Below are positions 38,555-46,885 of a stretch of 46,885 nt of DNA, piece after piece. Each line of letters begins with the position of its first letter. Positions within the stretch are counted from its first letter, which is position 1. The translations under genes and the position numbers were made by a program. This DNA comes from an uncultured Bacteroidales bacterium (GTDB taxonomy: Bacteria > Bacteroidota > Bacteroidia > Bacteroidales > Paludibacteraceae). The stretch covers positions 1-46,885 of the forward strand of contig CAMHKW010000015.1 of assembly GCA_946185835.1 (NCBI GenBank), read 5' to 3'. A model generated the notes under the pieces. That model made no database searches. It worked only from the letters and a program-made list of their open reading frames with translations, and had not been told where the DNA came from.

Positions 38555-39913
38555 TTATTTTCGTATTATTAGTTCTTTGAAAGCTTCGCTTACTTTTCTT
38601 ACGGGTACGATTTCTATTTTGGTTCCGGGGAGTTCTACTTTTTGTCCGTCGGGAATGATTATTTTCTTGAATCCGAGTCTGTCGGCTTCTTTTATTCTTT
38701 GTTCGATTCGGTTGACTTGTCTGATTTCTCCTGCGAGTCCGACTTCGCCGGTGAGGCATATACCTTGTTCGATAGCGATGTCCATGTTGGAAGAGAGTAT
38801 GGCTGCGAGTACGGCGAGGTCGATAGCGGGGTCGGTGACTCTGATGCCTCCTGCGATATTGAGGAACACGTCTTTTTGTGGCAGTTTGAATCCGATACGT
38901 TTTTCGAGAACGGCGAGTAGCATGTTGAGTCGTCGTGCGTCGAATCCGGTGCTGCTACGTTGTGGAGTGCCGTAGGCGGCGGATGAGACGAGAGCTTGCA
39001 CTTCGATGAGCAGTGGACGTATGCCTTCGAGTGCTGCGGCGATGGCTATGCCTGAGAGTGCGTCGTTGTTGTTGGAGAGCAGTAGTTCGCTGGGGTTGTT
39101 GACTTCTCGGAGTCCGTCTTGTCTCATTTCGAAGATGCCTATTTCTGATGTGGAGCCGAATCGGTTTTTCTGTGCACGGAGCATTCGGTACATATAATGT
39201 TGGTCTCCTTCGAATTGTAGTACGGTGTCGACGATATGTTCGAGCACTTTAGGTCCTGCGAGGCTGCCTTCTTTGTTGATATGTCCGATGATGATAAAAG
39301 GTATGTTGGTTTGTTTTGCGAGGTGCATGAGTGCAGATGCACATTCTCTGACTTGGCTGATGCTTCCGATGGCGCTGTCGAGTTCGGCTTTGCCAATTGT
39401 CTGTATAGAGTCGACGACGACGAGTTCGGGTTTGAGTCGGTTGACATGTTCGATGATGTTGTCGAGAATGGTCTCGCTCATTATGTATAGGTTCGAGGCG
39501 TTCCCACTTATTCGTTCGGCTCGGAGTTTGAGTTGTCGTGTGCTTTCTTCTCCGGAGACGTAGAGTGTTCGTTTTTCGCCAAGTTGCATTAGCACTTGCA
39601 GTGCGAGAGTGGACTTACCTATTCCGGGTTCTCCGCCGAGCAGTACGAGGCTGCCCGGTACGAGTCCTCCTCCTAAGACGCGGTTGAGTTCTCGGTTGTG
39701 CATGTCGAGTCGGTCTTCTTCTCTTGACTCGACGTCTTGCAGTAGTTTTGGAGCTCCGCTGCCGCCTATCGTCTGCATTTTTTGTTTGTTGTTAGTTGTG
39801 CCGACCACTTCTTCGGTGTAGGTGCCCCAAGCTCCGCATTCGGGGCATCGTCCTAACAGTTTAGGTGCTTGTGCGCCGCATTGTTGGCATACATATATGG
39901 TTTGTTGTTTCAT
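38555..39913 (-). CDS. radA: DNA repair protein RadA
   Basis: 452 aa. An N-terminal zinc finger (CQQCGAQ ... CPECGAWG), the Walker A LGGEPGIGKST, the RadA-specific KNRFGSTSEIG motif and a C-terminal Lon-like domain (LPQKDVFLNIAGGIRVTDPAIDLAV). It promotes branch migration in recombinational repair. It follows rnz by 12 bp. Confidence 0.97.
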   Translation of the reverse strand: MKQQTIYVCQQCGAQAPKLLGRCPECGAWGTYTEEVVGTTNNKQKMQTIGGSGAPKLLQDVESREEDRLDMHNRELNRVLGGGLVPGSLVLLGGEPGIGKSTLALQVLMQLGEKRTLYVSGEESTRQLKLRAERISGNASNLYIMSETILDNIIEHVNRLKPELVVVDSIQTIGKAELDSAIGSISQVRECASALMHLAKQTNIPFIIIGHINKEGSLAGPKVLEHIVDTVLQFEGDQHYMYRMLRAQKNRFGSTSEIGIFEMRQDGLREVNNPSELLLSNNNDALSGIAIAAALEGIRPLLIEVQALVSSAAYGTPQRSSTGFDARRLNMLLAVLEKRIGFKLPQKDVFLNIAGGIRVTDPAIDLAVLAAILSSNMDIAIEQGICLTGEVGLAGEIRQVNRIEQRIKEADRLGFKKIIIPDGQKVELPGTKIEIVPVRKVSEAFKELIIRK

Positions 39914-39925
39914 TGGTAGAGTGGC

Positions 39926-40834
39926 TTATATTTGGTAGCAGGTCTTGTCTTGTGCGAGGATGGTGTTGGCGAACACCTGTTGTGCTTCCCGGAGGCTGAG
40001 AGCTTGGTCTTTGATGCGTGCGGATATATGTCCGATTATCAGTTTTCCGACGTTTGCCATTTTGGCTATTTGCGCTGCTTGCCTTGCGGTGCTATGCATA
40101 TATTGCTTAGCGGATGCTTCTTGCTCTTGTGTATATGTGGCTTCGTGGTAGAGGCAGTCGACGCCTTCGATCCAGGGTATAAGTCGTTCGTTGTAGGCGG
40201 TGTCGGAGCAGTAGGCATATCGTTGTGGTTCTTTAGGTTCGGTGGTGAGGTATTGGTTTTCGATGACTCGTCCGTCGGAGCAAACGAAGTCGGCTTCTTC
40301 TTTTATTTCGGGTATACGCGCGAGAGGTATGTCGTATAGGTCGATCATATCTTTTTTGATATGTCTGAGTCGTTGTCGTTCTTCGAAGAGGAATCCGCAG
40401 CAAGGCACTCGGTGTTTGAGCGGCAGAGAACTGACGGTGAGTGTGCGGTCTTGGTATATCACTTCGTGGCTTGCGGGGTTGATGTCGTGGAATCGCACTT
40501 CGTAGTCCATTGCTTGGCAGAAGTAGTCGAGAAGAGGTTTGAGTAGTTTTTGCAGGTCGTGGAAGGCGTGTATGGTGATGCTTCGTGTGCGTCCGAGCAT
40601 ACCCCATGTGGAGAGCAGTCCGAGCAGTCCGAAGCAGTGGTCGCCGTGCAGGTGTGAGATGAAGATATGGTCGAGTCGGTTGGTACGGAGTCCCATTTGT
40701 CGCATGGTGATTTGTGCTCCTTCTCCTACGTCGACGAGGAACTGCTTGTCGCACATCTCAACCACTTGTGAGCTTGGTGTGTTGGTGCGCGTGGGTTTAG
40801 CGGAGCCGCAGCCGAGGATGGTGATATTGTTCAT
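39926..40834 (-). CDS. rnz: Ribonuclease Z
   Basis: 302 aa from MNNITILGCGSAKPTR. The frame extends to 41503 but that part is antisense-like overlap with the exonuclease gene and is rejected. The metal-binding motif FISHLHGDHCFG is present with later His residues (CSDTAYNE; LIIGHISARIKD). It removes 3' trailers from tRNA precursors. A 73-bp gap with 18-bp tandem repeats separates it from the exonuclease gene. Confidence 0.95.
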   Translation of the reverse strand: MNNITILGCGSAKPTRTNTPSSQVVEMCDKQFLVDVGEGAQITMRQMGLRTNRLDHIFISHLHGDHCFGLLGLLSTWGMLGRTRSITIHAFHDLQKLLKPLLDYFCQAMDYEVRFHDINPASHEVIYQDRTLTVSSLPLKHRVPCCGFLFEERQRLRHIKKDMIDLYDIPLARIPEIKEEADFVCSDGRVIENQYLTTEPKEPQRYAYCSDTAYNERLIPWIEGVDCLYHEATYTQEQEASAKQYMHSTARQAAQIAKMANVGKLIIGHISARIKDQALSLREAQQVFANTILAQDKTCYQI

Positions 40835-40907
40835 AGTGGTTAGTTGGTGTGTAGTGGTTAGTTGGTGTGTAGTGGTTAGTGTGTTGTGGTTAGTGGTGTG
40901 TTGGTGT
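40835..40907. repeat. 18-bp tandem repeats between rnz and exonuclease
   Basis: TAGTGGTTAGTTGGTGTG appears twice in a row, then degenerates (GTGGTTAGTG units). It fills the whole gap. Confidence 0.85.
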
Positions 40908-41810
40908 TTAGAAGTCGAGCTTGGTCTGTGCCGAGTTGCCGTTCGGGTTGTTGTTTCTTCGCGGGTCTTGTCGTTGGGATGGGTTTTGAGCGGGCGTCTT
41001 GGCCGGTGTCTCGTTGCGGTTGGCAGGAGTGGTGGCGGGTGTGCTTTTTGTCTTGGCGGCGACGTAGGCTCTTGTGAAGATACGTTTGGTGTATTCGGGG
41101 AAGTCGCCTTGCATGAGCCATCCGTAGTATCCGATGTCGGAGGTGAGCACCTTGTCGAGTCGTTGTCCCTTGTATTTGCCGAATGTGAATATCTCGTTGC
41201 CGTCGGCGTCGTAGCTGACGCGTCCTGCGAAGTCGGCGTTGCGGTGGTGTGTGGAGTATTCTGCGAGTTGTTCGATGGTGTCGGGCAGGTCCGGGTATCG
41301 TTCGACTTGTGCGCACAGCACTTCGTAGGCAGCCTGTGTGTCGGCGTTGGCGGAGTGTGCGTCGAGGAGGTCTTTGTTGCAGTAGAAGCGGTATGCGGCG
41401 GTGAGAGTGTGCGGCTCTTTCTTTTGGAAGATGGTGTAAGCGTCGACGAAGCGGCATCTTCTGAGGTCGAAGTCGATGCCGGCTCGCAGCAGTTCTTCTG
41501 CAAGCAGTGGTATGTCGAAGGTGTTGGAGTTATATCCGGCGAGGTCGCAGCCTTTGATGACGCAGACGAATTCGCTTGCTATGTCTTTGAACCTTGGGCA
41601 GTCGCGTACGTCGTCGTCGGTGATGCCATGTACGGCGCTGCTTTCGGGAGGTATGGGTATCTCGGGGTTGATCCGGTAGGTCTTGCTCTCTCGTGTTCCG
41701 TTAGGGAAGACCTTGAGGTATGAGAGTTCGACGATGCGGTCTCGTCCGATATTGAGTCCGGTAGTTTCGAGGTCGAAGATGACGAGAGGTCGGTTGAGTT
41801 GGAGTGGCAT
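40908..41810 (-). CDS. DnaQ-like 3'-5' exonuclease with C-terminal clamp-binding peptide
   Basis: 300 aa. The DEDDh fold has VIFDLETTGL (Exo I), a central GYNSNTFDIPLLAEEL (Exo II) and HSANADTQAAYEVL (Exo III). A second region about 190-245 (FGKYKGQRLDKVL ... GYYGWLMQGDFPEYTK) is of the kind seen in longer bacterial homologs. The last 50 residues are Pro/Thr/Asn-rich and end in QTKLDF, matching the sliding-clamp binding consensus QxxLxF. dnaN is the gene directly upstream (104-bp gap). Proofreading or repair role on DNA polymerase III is inference. Confidence 0.88.
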   Translation of the reverse strand: MPLQLNRPLVIFDLETTGLNIGRDRIVELSYLKVFPNGTRESKTYRINPEIPIPPESSAVHGITDDDVRDCPRFKDIASEFVCVIKGCDLAGYNSNTFDIPLLAEELLRAGIDFDLRRCRFVDAYTIFQKKEPHTLTAAYRFYCNKDLLDAHSANADTQAAYEVLCAQVERYPDLPDTIEQLAEYSTHHRNADFAGRVSYDADGNEIFTFGKYKGQRLDKVLTSDIGYYGWLMQGDFPEYTKRIFTRAYVAAKTKSTPATTPANRNETPAKTPAQNPSQRQDPRRNNNPNGNSAQTKLDF

Positions 41811-41843
41811 AAGTCGGGGGCGAGTGTGTTATGTTATATCGAA

Positions 41844-41891
41844 CAATTGACAACTATGTTCGCCTTGGGGATGAACTATAGTTGCCAATTG
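41844..41891. other. Long inverted repeat between dnaN and the exonuclease gene
   Basis: CAATTGACAACTATGTTC (41844-41861) pairs with GAACTATAGTTGCCAATTG (41873-41891) with one bulge and one mismatch. The loop is CGCCTTGGGGAT-like. There is no T tract, so it may stabilise or process the dnaN mRNA. Confidence 0.6.
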
Positions 41892-41913
41892 TGTGTCGAG
41901 ATAGTGTTTGATG

Positions 41914-43038
41914 TTATTCGTTAAGCAACATAGGCATTATCAGGATGACCAGTTGTTCGTTCTCTTCGTTTTCGAACGGCAGAATGAGTCCTGCTTTCGA
42001 TGGGTCGCTAAGTTCGATGTTGATGTCGTTGGACGTAAGAGTTCCGAGAATTTCGATAAGGAAAGGTGCTTTGAATCCGATTGCCATGTTGTCGCCTTGG
42101 TAGTTGCATACTATCGACTCTTCGGCGCTGGTTGAGAAGTCGAGGTCTTGTGCCGAGATGGTGATTTTGTTTTCAGAGAGTGCGAGTTTGATGAGTCCTG
42201 TACCTTGGTTAGCGAACACAGCTACGCGTCGTGCGGCGTTGAGGATGGTCTGTCGGTCGACGGTGATTTTGTTGTAGTTGTTTTGCGGGATGACGGCGTT
42301 GTAGTTAGGGAATCGTCCTTCTATCTGTCGGCATATTACAACAGACTGTCCGAAGTCGAAACGTGTGTTCTTTTCGGTGAAGGTGACGGTGACGTCGTTG
42401 TCTTCTTTGGCAAGCACTTGTCGGAGCAGGTTAGCGGGTTTCTTGGGTAGAATGAAGTTAGCGGGTTCGGGTGATTTGACAGCCGAGTTGACGTATCTGA
42501 CGAGTCGGTGTGCGTCGGTGGCGACCATGGTGAGGTTGTCTTCTTTGAGGTCGAAGTATACGCCGTTCATTACGGGTCGGAGTTCGTCTTCAGCGGCGCA
42601 GAACAGCGTTTTGTTGAGAGCTCCGAGCAGTGTGTGTGCGGGCATGGTGAAGGAGTGTGTGCTTTCACCTATTTGTGGCATCTCGGGGTACTCTGCTCCG
42701 TTGGAGCCTACGAAGTTATAGTTACCGTTGTCGGAGTAGATGTTAAGTCCGAAATTTTGGTCGTTGACATCGAAGGTGAGCAGTTGTTCGGGGAATTCTT
42801 TCAGGGTATCGGTGAGCATACGTGCTCCGAATGCCACTTTGCCGTTGCCTTCAGCTTCTTGCACTTCGAGTTGTGTGCGGATGGTGGTCTCGCTATCGGA
42901 GGCTGTAAGGGTAAGTGTCTGACCATCTAAGTCGAACAGCACGCACTCTAATATCTGCAGGCTGTTTTTCGAAACGATGACTTTTCCCAGGATTTGGAGT
43001 TGGGAAAAGAGTTTGGTGCTTGATACTTTGAATTTCAT
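41914..43038 (-). CDS. dnaN: DNA polymerase III beta subunit (sliding clamp)
   Basis: 374 aa, family length, with three similar domains (MKFKVSSTKLFSQLQILGKVIVSKNSLQILECVLFDL at the start; YFDLKEDNLTMVATDAHRLVRY; the C-terminal PLIFENEENEQLVILIMPMLLN-type end). It encircles DNA and tethers polymerase. It is first in a leftward run with the exonuclease, rnz and radA, under its own promoter (43117-43149). dnaA is not adjacent. Confidence 0.97.
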   Translation of the reverse strand: MKFKVSSTKLFSQLQILGKVIVSKNSLQILECVLFDLDGQTLTLTASDSETTIRTQLEVQEAEGNGKVAFGARMLTDTLKEFPEQLLTFDVNDQNFGLNIYSDNGNYNFVGSNGAEYPEMPQIGESTHSFTMPAHTLLGALNKTLFCAAEDELRPVMNGVYFDLKEDNLTMVATDAHRLVRYVNSAVKSPEPANFILPKKPANLLRQVLAKEDNDVTVTFTEKNTRFDFGQSVVICRQIEGRFPNYNAVIPQNNYNKITVDRQTILNAARRVAVFANQGTGLIKLALSENKITISAQDLDFSTSAEESIVCNYQGDNMAIGFKAPFLIEILGTLTSNDINIELSDPSKAGLILPFENEENEQLVILIMPMLLNE

Positions 43039-43116
43039 ATTTCTAATGCTTTGTTTGTTTATCCTTTGACTTTAGCGCGTAAAGCAGGTTGTTAAGCCTA
43101 CTTCGCAAACTACGCC

Positions 43117-43149
43117 GCAAATATACAAACTTTTTTTTATTCGAGCAAA
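43117..43149 (-). promoter_or_regulatory. dnaN promoter
   Basis: On the minus strand, TTTG (43149-43146), 20-bp spacer, TATATTTGC (43125-43117). Confidence 0.75.
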
Positions 43150-43204
43150 TATTACGCAAATGTTAACTTGATTTGAGAGAAAAAAAGATGCCATTTCCCA
43201 TTGT

Positions 43205-43237
43205 TTTGTGTGGCACGAAACTTTTTCTTACCTTTGC
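43205..43237 (+). promoter_or_regulatory. murI promoter
   Basis: TTTG at 43205-43208, 20-bp spacer, TACCTTTGC at 43229-43237. It places the transcript start near 43244, before the ATG at 43277, so an upstream in-frame start at 43208 is excluded. Confidence 0.75.
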
Positions 43238-43276
43238 AGTTGCTGCCGACGTTCATCTGTTGGCGGCATTCAGACT

Positions 43277-44134
43277 ATGATTGGAGTTTTTGACAGTGGT
43301 TTTGGCGGTTTGACCATCTTACGTTCGATACGTTTGCATTTGCCTGAGTACGATTATGTGTACTTAGGTGATAATGCTCGTACTCCCTACGGTTCGCGTT
43401 CGTTCGAGGTGGTGTATGAGTACACATGGCAGGCAGTGAGGTATTTGTTTTCTCAGGGTTGTCATCTTGTGATTTTGGCATGTAATACAGCGTCAGCCAA
43501 GGCGTTGCGTTCGATACAGCAGCTTCGGTTGCCTGAGGTATGGGCGTCGGAGCCGTATGGAGTGCAGCCTGGGCTGCATAGGGTGTTGGGCGTGATACGT
43601 CCGACGGTGGAGGCTATAGGGTCGTATACTAAGACGAAGCATGTGGGTGTGCTTGCCACAGAGGGGACGGTGTTGTCGGAGTCGTATCCGATAGAGATAC
43701 ACAAGCTGTATGCTGACATGAGTGTGGTTCAGCAGGCTTGTCCGATGTGGGTGCCGCTGATTGAGAACAACGAGTTTGAAGGGTCGGGAGCCGACTATTT
43801 TGTTGACAAATACCTATATGAGTTGCTTGACCGTGATCCTGAGATAGACACTATCTTGCTTGCTTGTACGCACTATCCGTTGTTGCTGGACAAGATACGT
43901 GCGAGTCTGAGCCGACGAGGTGTGGACCCGAATAAGATGCATTTGCTTTCGCAGGGTAGTTTGGTGGCTGAGTCGCTACGGAGCTATCTGCATAGACATG
44001 AGCAGATAGAGCAGGCTTGTACGTCGCGAGGTATAGTGCGTTATCTGACCACCGAGTCGGATACTAAATTCTCAAAATTAGCAGAGTTGTTTATGGGTGA
44101 GCCGGTTGAGGCTTCGCATGTTGAGTTAGAATAA
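43277..44134 (+). CDS. murI: Glutamate racemase
   Basis: 285 aa. It has MIGVFDSGFGGLTIL, LGDNARTPYGSRS, the first catalytic Cys in LACNTASAKAL and the second in LLACTHYPLL. It makes D-glutamate for peptidoglycan. The murI promoter excludes the longer frame from 43208. Confidence 0.96.
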   Translation: MIGVFDSGFGGLTILRSIRLHLPEYDYVYLGDNARTPYGSRSFEVVYEYTWQAVRYLFSQGCHLVILACNTASAKALRSIQQLRLPEVWASEPYGVQPGLHRVLGVIRPTVEAIGSYTKTKHVGVLATEGTVLSESYPIEIHKLYADMSVVQQACPMWVPLIENNEFEGSGADYFVDKYLYELLDRDPEIDTILLACTHYPLLLDKIRASLSRRGVDPNKMHLLSQGSLVAESLRSYLHRHEQIEQACTSRGIVRYLTTESDTKFSKLAELFMGEPVEASHVELE

Positions 44135-44173
44135 GTTACGTTGCGCGTATTGCTTTGCGCGCGTGTAGAAAAG

Positions 44174-44209
44174 TGCCGTTTGCCTTGGCGAGCGGTAATT
44201 TTTTTTTTG
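44174..44209 (+). terminator. murI terminator
   Basis: CCGTTTGCC (44176-44184) pairs with GGCGAGCGG (44187-44195), with two G-T pairs, followed by AATTTTTTTTTT. The T tract also supplies the -33 TTG of the pnp promoter. Confidence 0.72.
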
Positions 44210-44237
44210 CCGTCTCGAAAAAAAAAGCTAACTTTGC
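44207..44237 (+). promoter_or_regulatory. pnp promoter
   Basis: TTG at 44207-44209, 19-bp spacer, TAACTTTGC at 44229-44237. The pnp leader is about 140 nt. Confidence 0.72.
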
Positions 44238-44381
44238 GCGATTTTTTAGGTCTATGACTTTTAAGAATTTAATCATTAATTAACAACTATTGGTGTGTAG
44301 TGCGACTGCTGATGCCTTATTCGTTGACCATGTTGTCAGCTGTAGGAGAAGAGTATTCTGCACGCCACAAAACGTAACAAA

Positions 44382-46619
44382 ATGAATATTGTAAGAAAAG
44401 AAATCAGTTTGCCTGATGGTCGTGTCATTACGTTGGAGACCGGCAAACTTGCCAAGCAGGCCGATGGGGCTGTTATGGCTACCATTGGCAATACGATGGT
44501 TCTTGCCACCGTATGTTCGGCGAAGGAGGCCGTTCCCGGTACCGACTTCATGCCATTGACTGTTGAGTACAAAGAGAAGTTTGCATCTGCGGGTCGTTTC
44601 CCCGGCGGTTTCACTCGTCGTGAGGGTAAGGCGTCGGATTATGAGATTCTGATAGCCCGTCTGATAGACCGTGCTCTTCGTCCGTTGTTCCCTGCTAACT
44701 ACCATGCTGACACTTTCGTTAACGTGACGATGTATAGTGCCGATGGTGTAGACATGCCCGAGTCGATTGCCGGTTTGGCAGCTTCGGCAGCGTTAGCTTG
44801 TTCGGACATACCCTTCGAGGGTCCTATCTCGGAGGTTCGCGTGGCACGTGTGAATGGTGAGTATGTGGTTAATCCTACCTTTGCTCAGTGCGAAGATGCC
44901 GACATAGAGTTGGTGGTAGCTGCTACACTTGATAACATCATGATGGTAGAGGGTGAGATGAAAGAGGTGTCGGAGGCTGAGATGCTTGAGGCTATCCGTG
45001 TGGCTCATGAGGCTATCAAACCTCAGTGCCAGGCACAGCTTGAGATGATGGCAGAGTACGGCAAGACCGTGAAGCGCGAGTACTGCCATGAGGAGAACGA
45101 CGAGGAGTTGCGTCAGGCTGTTCACGACGCATGCTATCAGAAGGCATACGCACAGGCTACGTCTGCTGATACCGACAAGCATCATCGTGAGGAGGCATTC
45201 TCGGCTATACGTGACGAGTTCAAATCTCAGTTTACCGAGGAGGAGCTCGAGACTAAGGGTCCGCTTATCGACCGTTACTATCAAGATGTAGAGAAAGAGG
45301 CGATGCGCCGCGCTGTGCTTGATGAAGGCAAGCGTTTGGATGGTCGTAAGACGACGGAGATACGTCCGATTTGGTGCGAGGTGAGTCCGCTGCCCGGTCC
45401 TCACGGTTCGAGTATCTTCACTCGTGGTGAGACGCAGTCGCTCTCGACAGTGACACTTGGTACGAAGCGTGACGAGAAGATCGTCGATGAGGCACTGATT
45501 CAGGGCTCCGACCGTTTCTTACTGCACTATAACTTCCCGCCTTTTGCCACGGGTGAGGCTCGTCCGATGCGTGGTGTAGGCCGTAGGGAGATAGGTCATG
45601 GCAACCTCGCTTGCCGTGCCTTGAAGAACATGGTACCGAAGGACTTCCCTTACTGCGTGCGAGTGGTGAGCGACATCCTCGAGTCGAACGGTTCGAGTTC
45701 GATGGCAACGGTATGTGCCGGCACTCTGGCGCTGATGGACGCAGGTGTGCCCATCAAGAAGCCTGTTTCGGGTATTGCTATGGGTCTTATCTCAGAGAAC
45801 AAAGGTACCAACTATGCCATACTGAGCGACATCCTTGGTGACGAAGACCACCTTGGCGATATGGACTTCAAGACGACGGGTACTCGTGACGGTCTGACCG
45901 CCTGCCAGATGGATATCAAAGTCGACGGTTTGAGTTACGAGATTCTTGAGAACGCCCTGGCTCAGGCACACGAGGGACGTATGTATATCCTCGACAAGAT
46001 GCTTGAGGTGATGCCCGAGCCTCGTAAAGACCTCAAACCTCATGCACCCCGTATTGTCAGCTTCATCATTCCCAAGGAGCTTATCGGTGCTGTCATTGGC
46101 CCCGGTGGTAAGATTATACAAGGCATACAGACCGAGTCGGGTGCCGTGGTATCTATCGACGAGATTGAAGAAGGCGGCCAAGTGGAAGTGGCATCGAACA
46201 ACAAAGAGAGCCTCGACAAGGCTGTGTCAATGATAAAAGCTATAGTGGCTCTGCCTGAGGTAGGTGAGACATATAGTGCCACCGTGAAGTCGATAATGCC
46301 TTACGGTTGCTTTGTAGAGTTCATGCCCGGCAAAGAGGGTCTGCTTCATATCTCGGAGATCGACTGGAAGCGTTACGAGACGATGGATGAGACCGGTATC
46401 AGCGAGGGCGACAAGATAGATGTCAAGTTGCTCGAGATTGACGAGAAGACCGGTAAGTTCAAACTCTCGGCTCGCGTGCTCAAGCAGAAGCCGGAAGGCT
46501 ATCAGGAGCCTGAGCGTCGTCAGCGCGCACCTCGTGCTGAGGGTGGCGAGCGTGGTCGCAACAACGACCGTCCGCGTCATAACGGCGAAGCCGATGGTGC
46601 TCGTCTGCGCAGACACTAA
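44382..46619 (+). CDS. pnp: Polyribonucleotide nucleotidyltransferase (PNPase)
   Basis: 745 aa. Two RNase PH domains (e.g. [54 protein letters not shown]), a KH domain ([17 protein letters not shown]) and an S1 domain ([32 protein letters not shown]), then a basic Arg/Gly-rich tail ([21 protein letters not shown]). It degrades RNA 3' to 5' by phosphorolysis. rpsO, its usual bacterial neighbour, is absent here. The inverted repeat at 46637-46680 follows. Confidence 0.97.
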   Translation: MNIVRKEISLPDGRVITLETGKLAKQADGAVMATIGNTMVLATVCSAKEAVPGTDFMPLTVEYKEKFASAGRFPGGFTRREGKASDYEILIARLIDRALRPLFPANYHADTFVNVTMYSADGVDMPESIAGLAASAALACSDIPFEGPISEVRVARVNGEYVVNPTFAQCEDADIELVVAATLDNIMMVEGEMKEVSEAEMLEAIRVAHEAIKPQCQAQLEMMAEYGKTVKREYCHEENDEELRQAVHDACYQKAYAQATSADTDKHHREEAFSAIRDEFKSQFTEEELETKGPLIDRYYQDVEKEAMRRAVLDEGKRLDGRKTTEIRPIWCEVSPLPGPHGSSIFTRGETQSLSTVTLGTKRDEKIVDEALIQGSDRFLLHYNFPPFATGEARPMRGVGRREIGHGNLACRALKNMVPKDFPYCVRVVSDILESNGSSSMATVCAGTLALMDAGVPIKKPVSGIAMGLISENKGTNYAILSDILGDEDHLGDMDFKTTGTRDGLTACQMDIKVDGLSYEILENALAQAHEGRMYILDKMLEVMPEPRKDLKPHAPRIVSFIIPKELIGAVIGPGGKIIQGIQTESGAVVSIDEIEEGGQVEVASNNKESLDKAVSMIKAIVALPEVGETYSATVKSIMPYGCFVEFMPGKEGLLHISEIDWKRYETMDETGISEGDKIDVKLLEIDEKTGKFKLSARVLKQKPEGYQEPERRQRAPRAEGGERGRNNDRPRHNGEADGARLRRH

Positions 46620-46636
46620 TAAACAACAGATAACAG

Positions 46637-46680
46637 GTCAGCCGACAGCTGTCAGCGTTCAGCTGCGGTTGCCGGCTGAC
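46637..46680 (+). other. Inverted repeat downstream of pnp
   Basis: GTCAGCCG (46637-46644) pairs with CGGCTGAC (46673-46680) around an inner GACAGCTGTC palindrome. It lacks a T tract, so termination is not certain. Confidence 0.55.
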
Positions 46681-46691
46681 AGATTTCTAAT

Positions 46692-46885
46692 AGCGCTGCG
46701 GTCTTTTAAACAAAAATTATAATTAATTATCCAAAAATCATTCATAAATTCCCACTTCTCATCTGTGTTATCTGTTTCAATCCGTGTTATTTTTGGAAAA
46801 CACTATACTATCTAACCTCTGACAGCGCTGCGGTCTTTTAAACAAAAATTATAATTAATTATCCAAAAATCATTCATAAATTCCC
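46692..46885. repeat. 132-bp direct repeat at the right edge, copies of the AGCGCTGCGGTC family
   Basis: The same 62 bases (starting AGCGCTGCGGTCTTTTAAAC) occur at 46692-46753 and 46824-46885, 132 bp apart. The window ends inside the second copy, so the true extent is unknown. The region between shows an ATCTGTGTTATCTG-type phrase and CTAACCTCTGACAGCG, tying it to the preA/TetR/14.6-kb repeat family. Confidence 0.85.

Noticed and set aside
38460..38759. N-terminal extension of the DUF6089-like gene
   Set aside because: It runs into the radA 3' end, lies upstream of the promoter, and hides a good signal peptide starting at the TTG.
40835..41503. N-terminal extension of rnz (rich in Thr/Pro/Arg)
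   Set aside because: It overlaps the exonuclease gene and reads tandem repeats. RNase Z begins at MNNITILGCGSAKP.

Overview
The window reads as a chromosomal segment of a Bacteroidota bacterium, most likely order Bacteroidales (inferred). Evidence: about a dozen start regions carry the Bacteroidetes primary-sigma promoter (TTG, 19-21 bp, TAnnTTTGc); gene leaders are A-rich and lack Shine-Dalgarno sites; and the gene neighbourhoods are typical of the group (FtsK-LolA, ParB-DUF5683-MltD, DUF6089-UppS-BamA-OmpH-OmpH, RadA-RNase Z, RND pump with a PII-like gene). Nearly all genes are core or housekeeping genes. No transposase, phage gene, tRNA or CRISPR array was seen.

Layout. Positions 1-80 hold the 3' end of a 5S rRNA and its terminator. 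preA (+) follows. A leftward block (9987 to 1762) reads ftsK, lolA-like, parB, DUF5683, mltD, trxB, maf. A lone rseC (+) sits at 10.4 kb. A leftward TetR / outer-membrane factor / membrane-fusion / RND / PII-like efflux operon spans 17685-10983, with rpsU and a low-molecular-weight phosphatase upstream. A rightward island (19.6-23.4 kb) holds an unknown 105-aa protein and two paralogous Sel1-like proteins. A leftward redox locus (29.3-23.7 kb) reads hypB, a 943-aa Fe-S/GltD-like flavoprotein, hypA, a 109-aa membrane protein and a DUF5692-like membrane protein. Next comes a long leftward envelope block (38.5-29.6 kb): DUF6089, uppS, bamA, two ompH/skp, a 40-aa GTG-start protein, an MFS transporter, murF and a coiled-coil protein. 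Then dnaN, a DnaQ-like exonuclease, rnz and radA (43.0-38.6 kb, leftward). The window closes with murI and pnp (+).

The two most interesting parts: (1) the hypB/hypA redox locus has nickel-insertion factors but no hydrogenase subunit. It pairs an Fe-S flavoprotein with two uncharacterised membrane proteins, which suggests an undescribed membrane redox module. (2) A dense set of short interspersed repeats fills the gaps: a CGCCGGTT-N3-AACCGGCG hairpin in seven copies, TTTAG-rich tracts, a 23-bp unit that also appears inside preA with a 24-bp in-frame period, 11-bp GACAGGA repeats, and several private minisatellites. The exonuclease beside dnaN ends in QTKLDF, a likely sliding-clamp binding peptide.

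All assignments come from reading the sequence and remembered family features. No database search was run.
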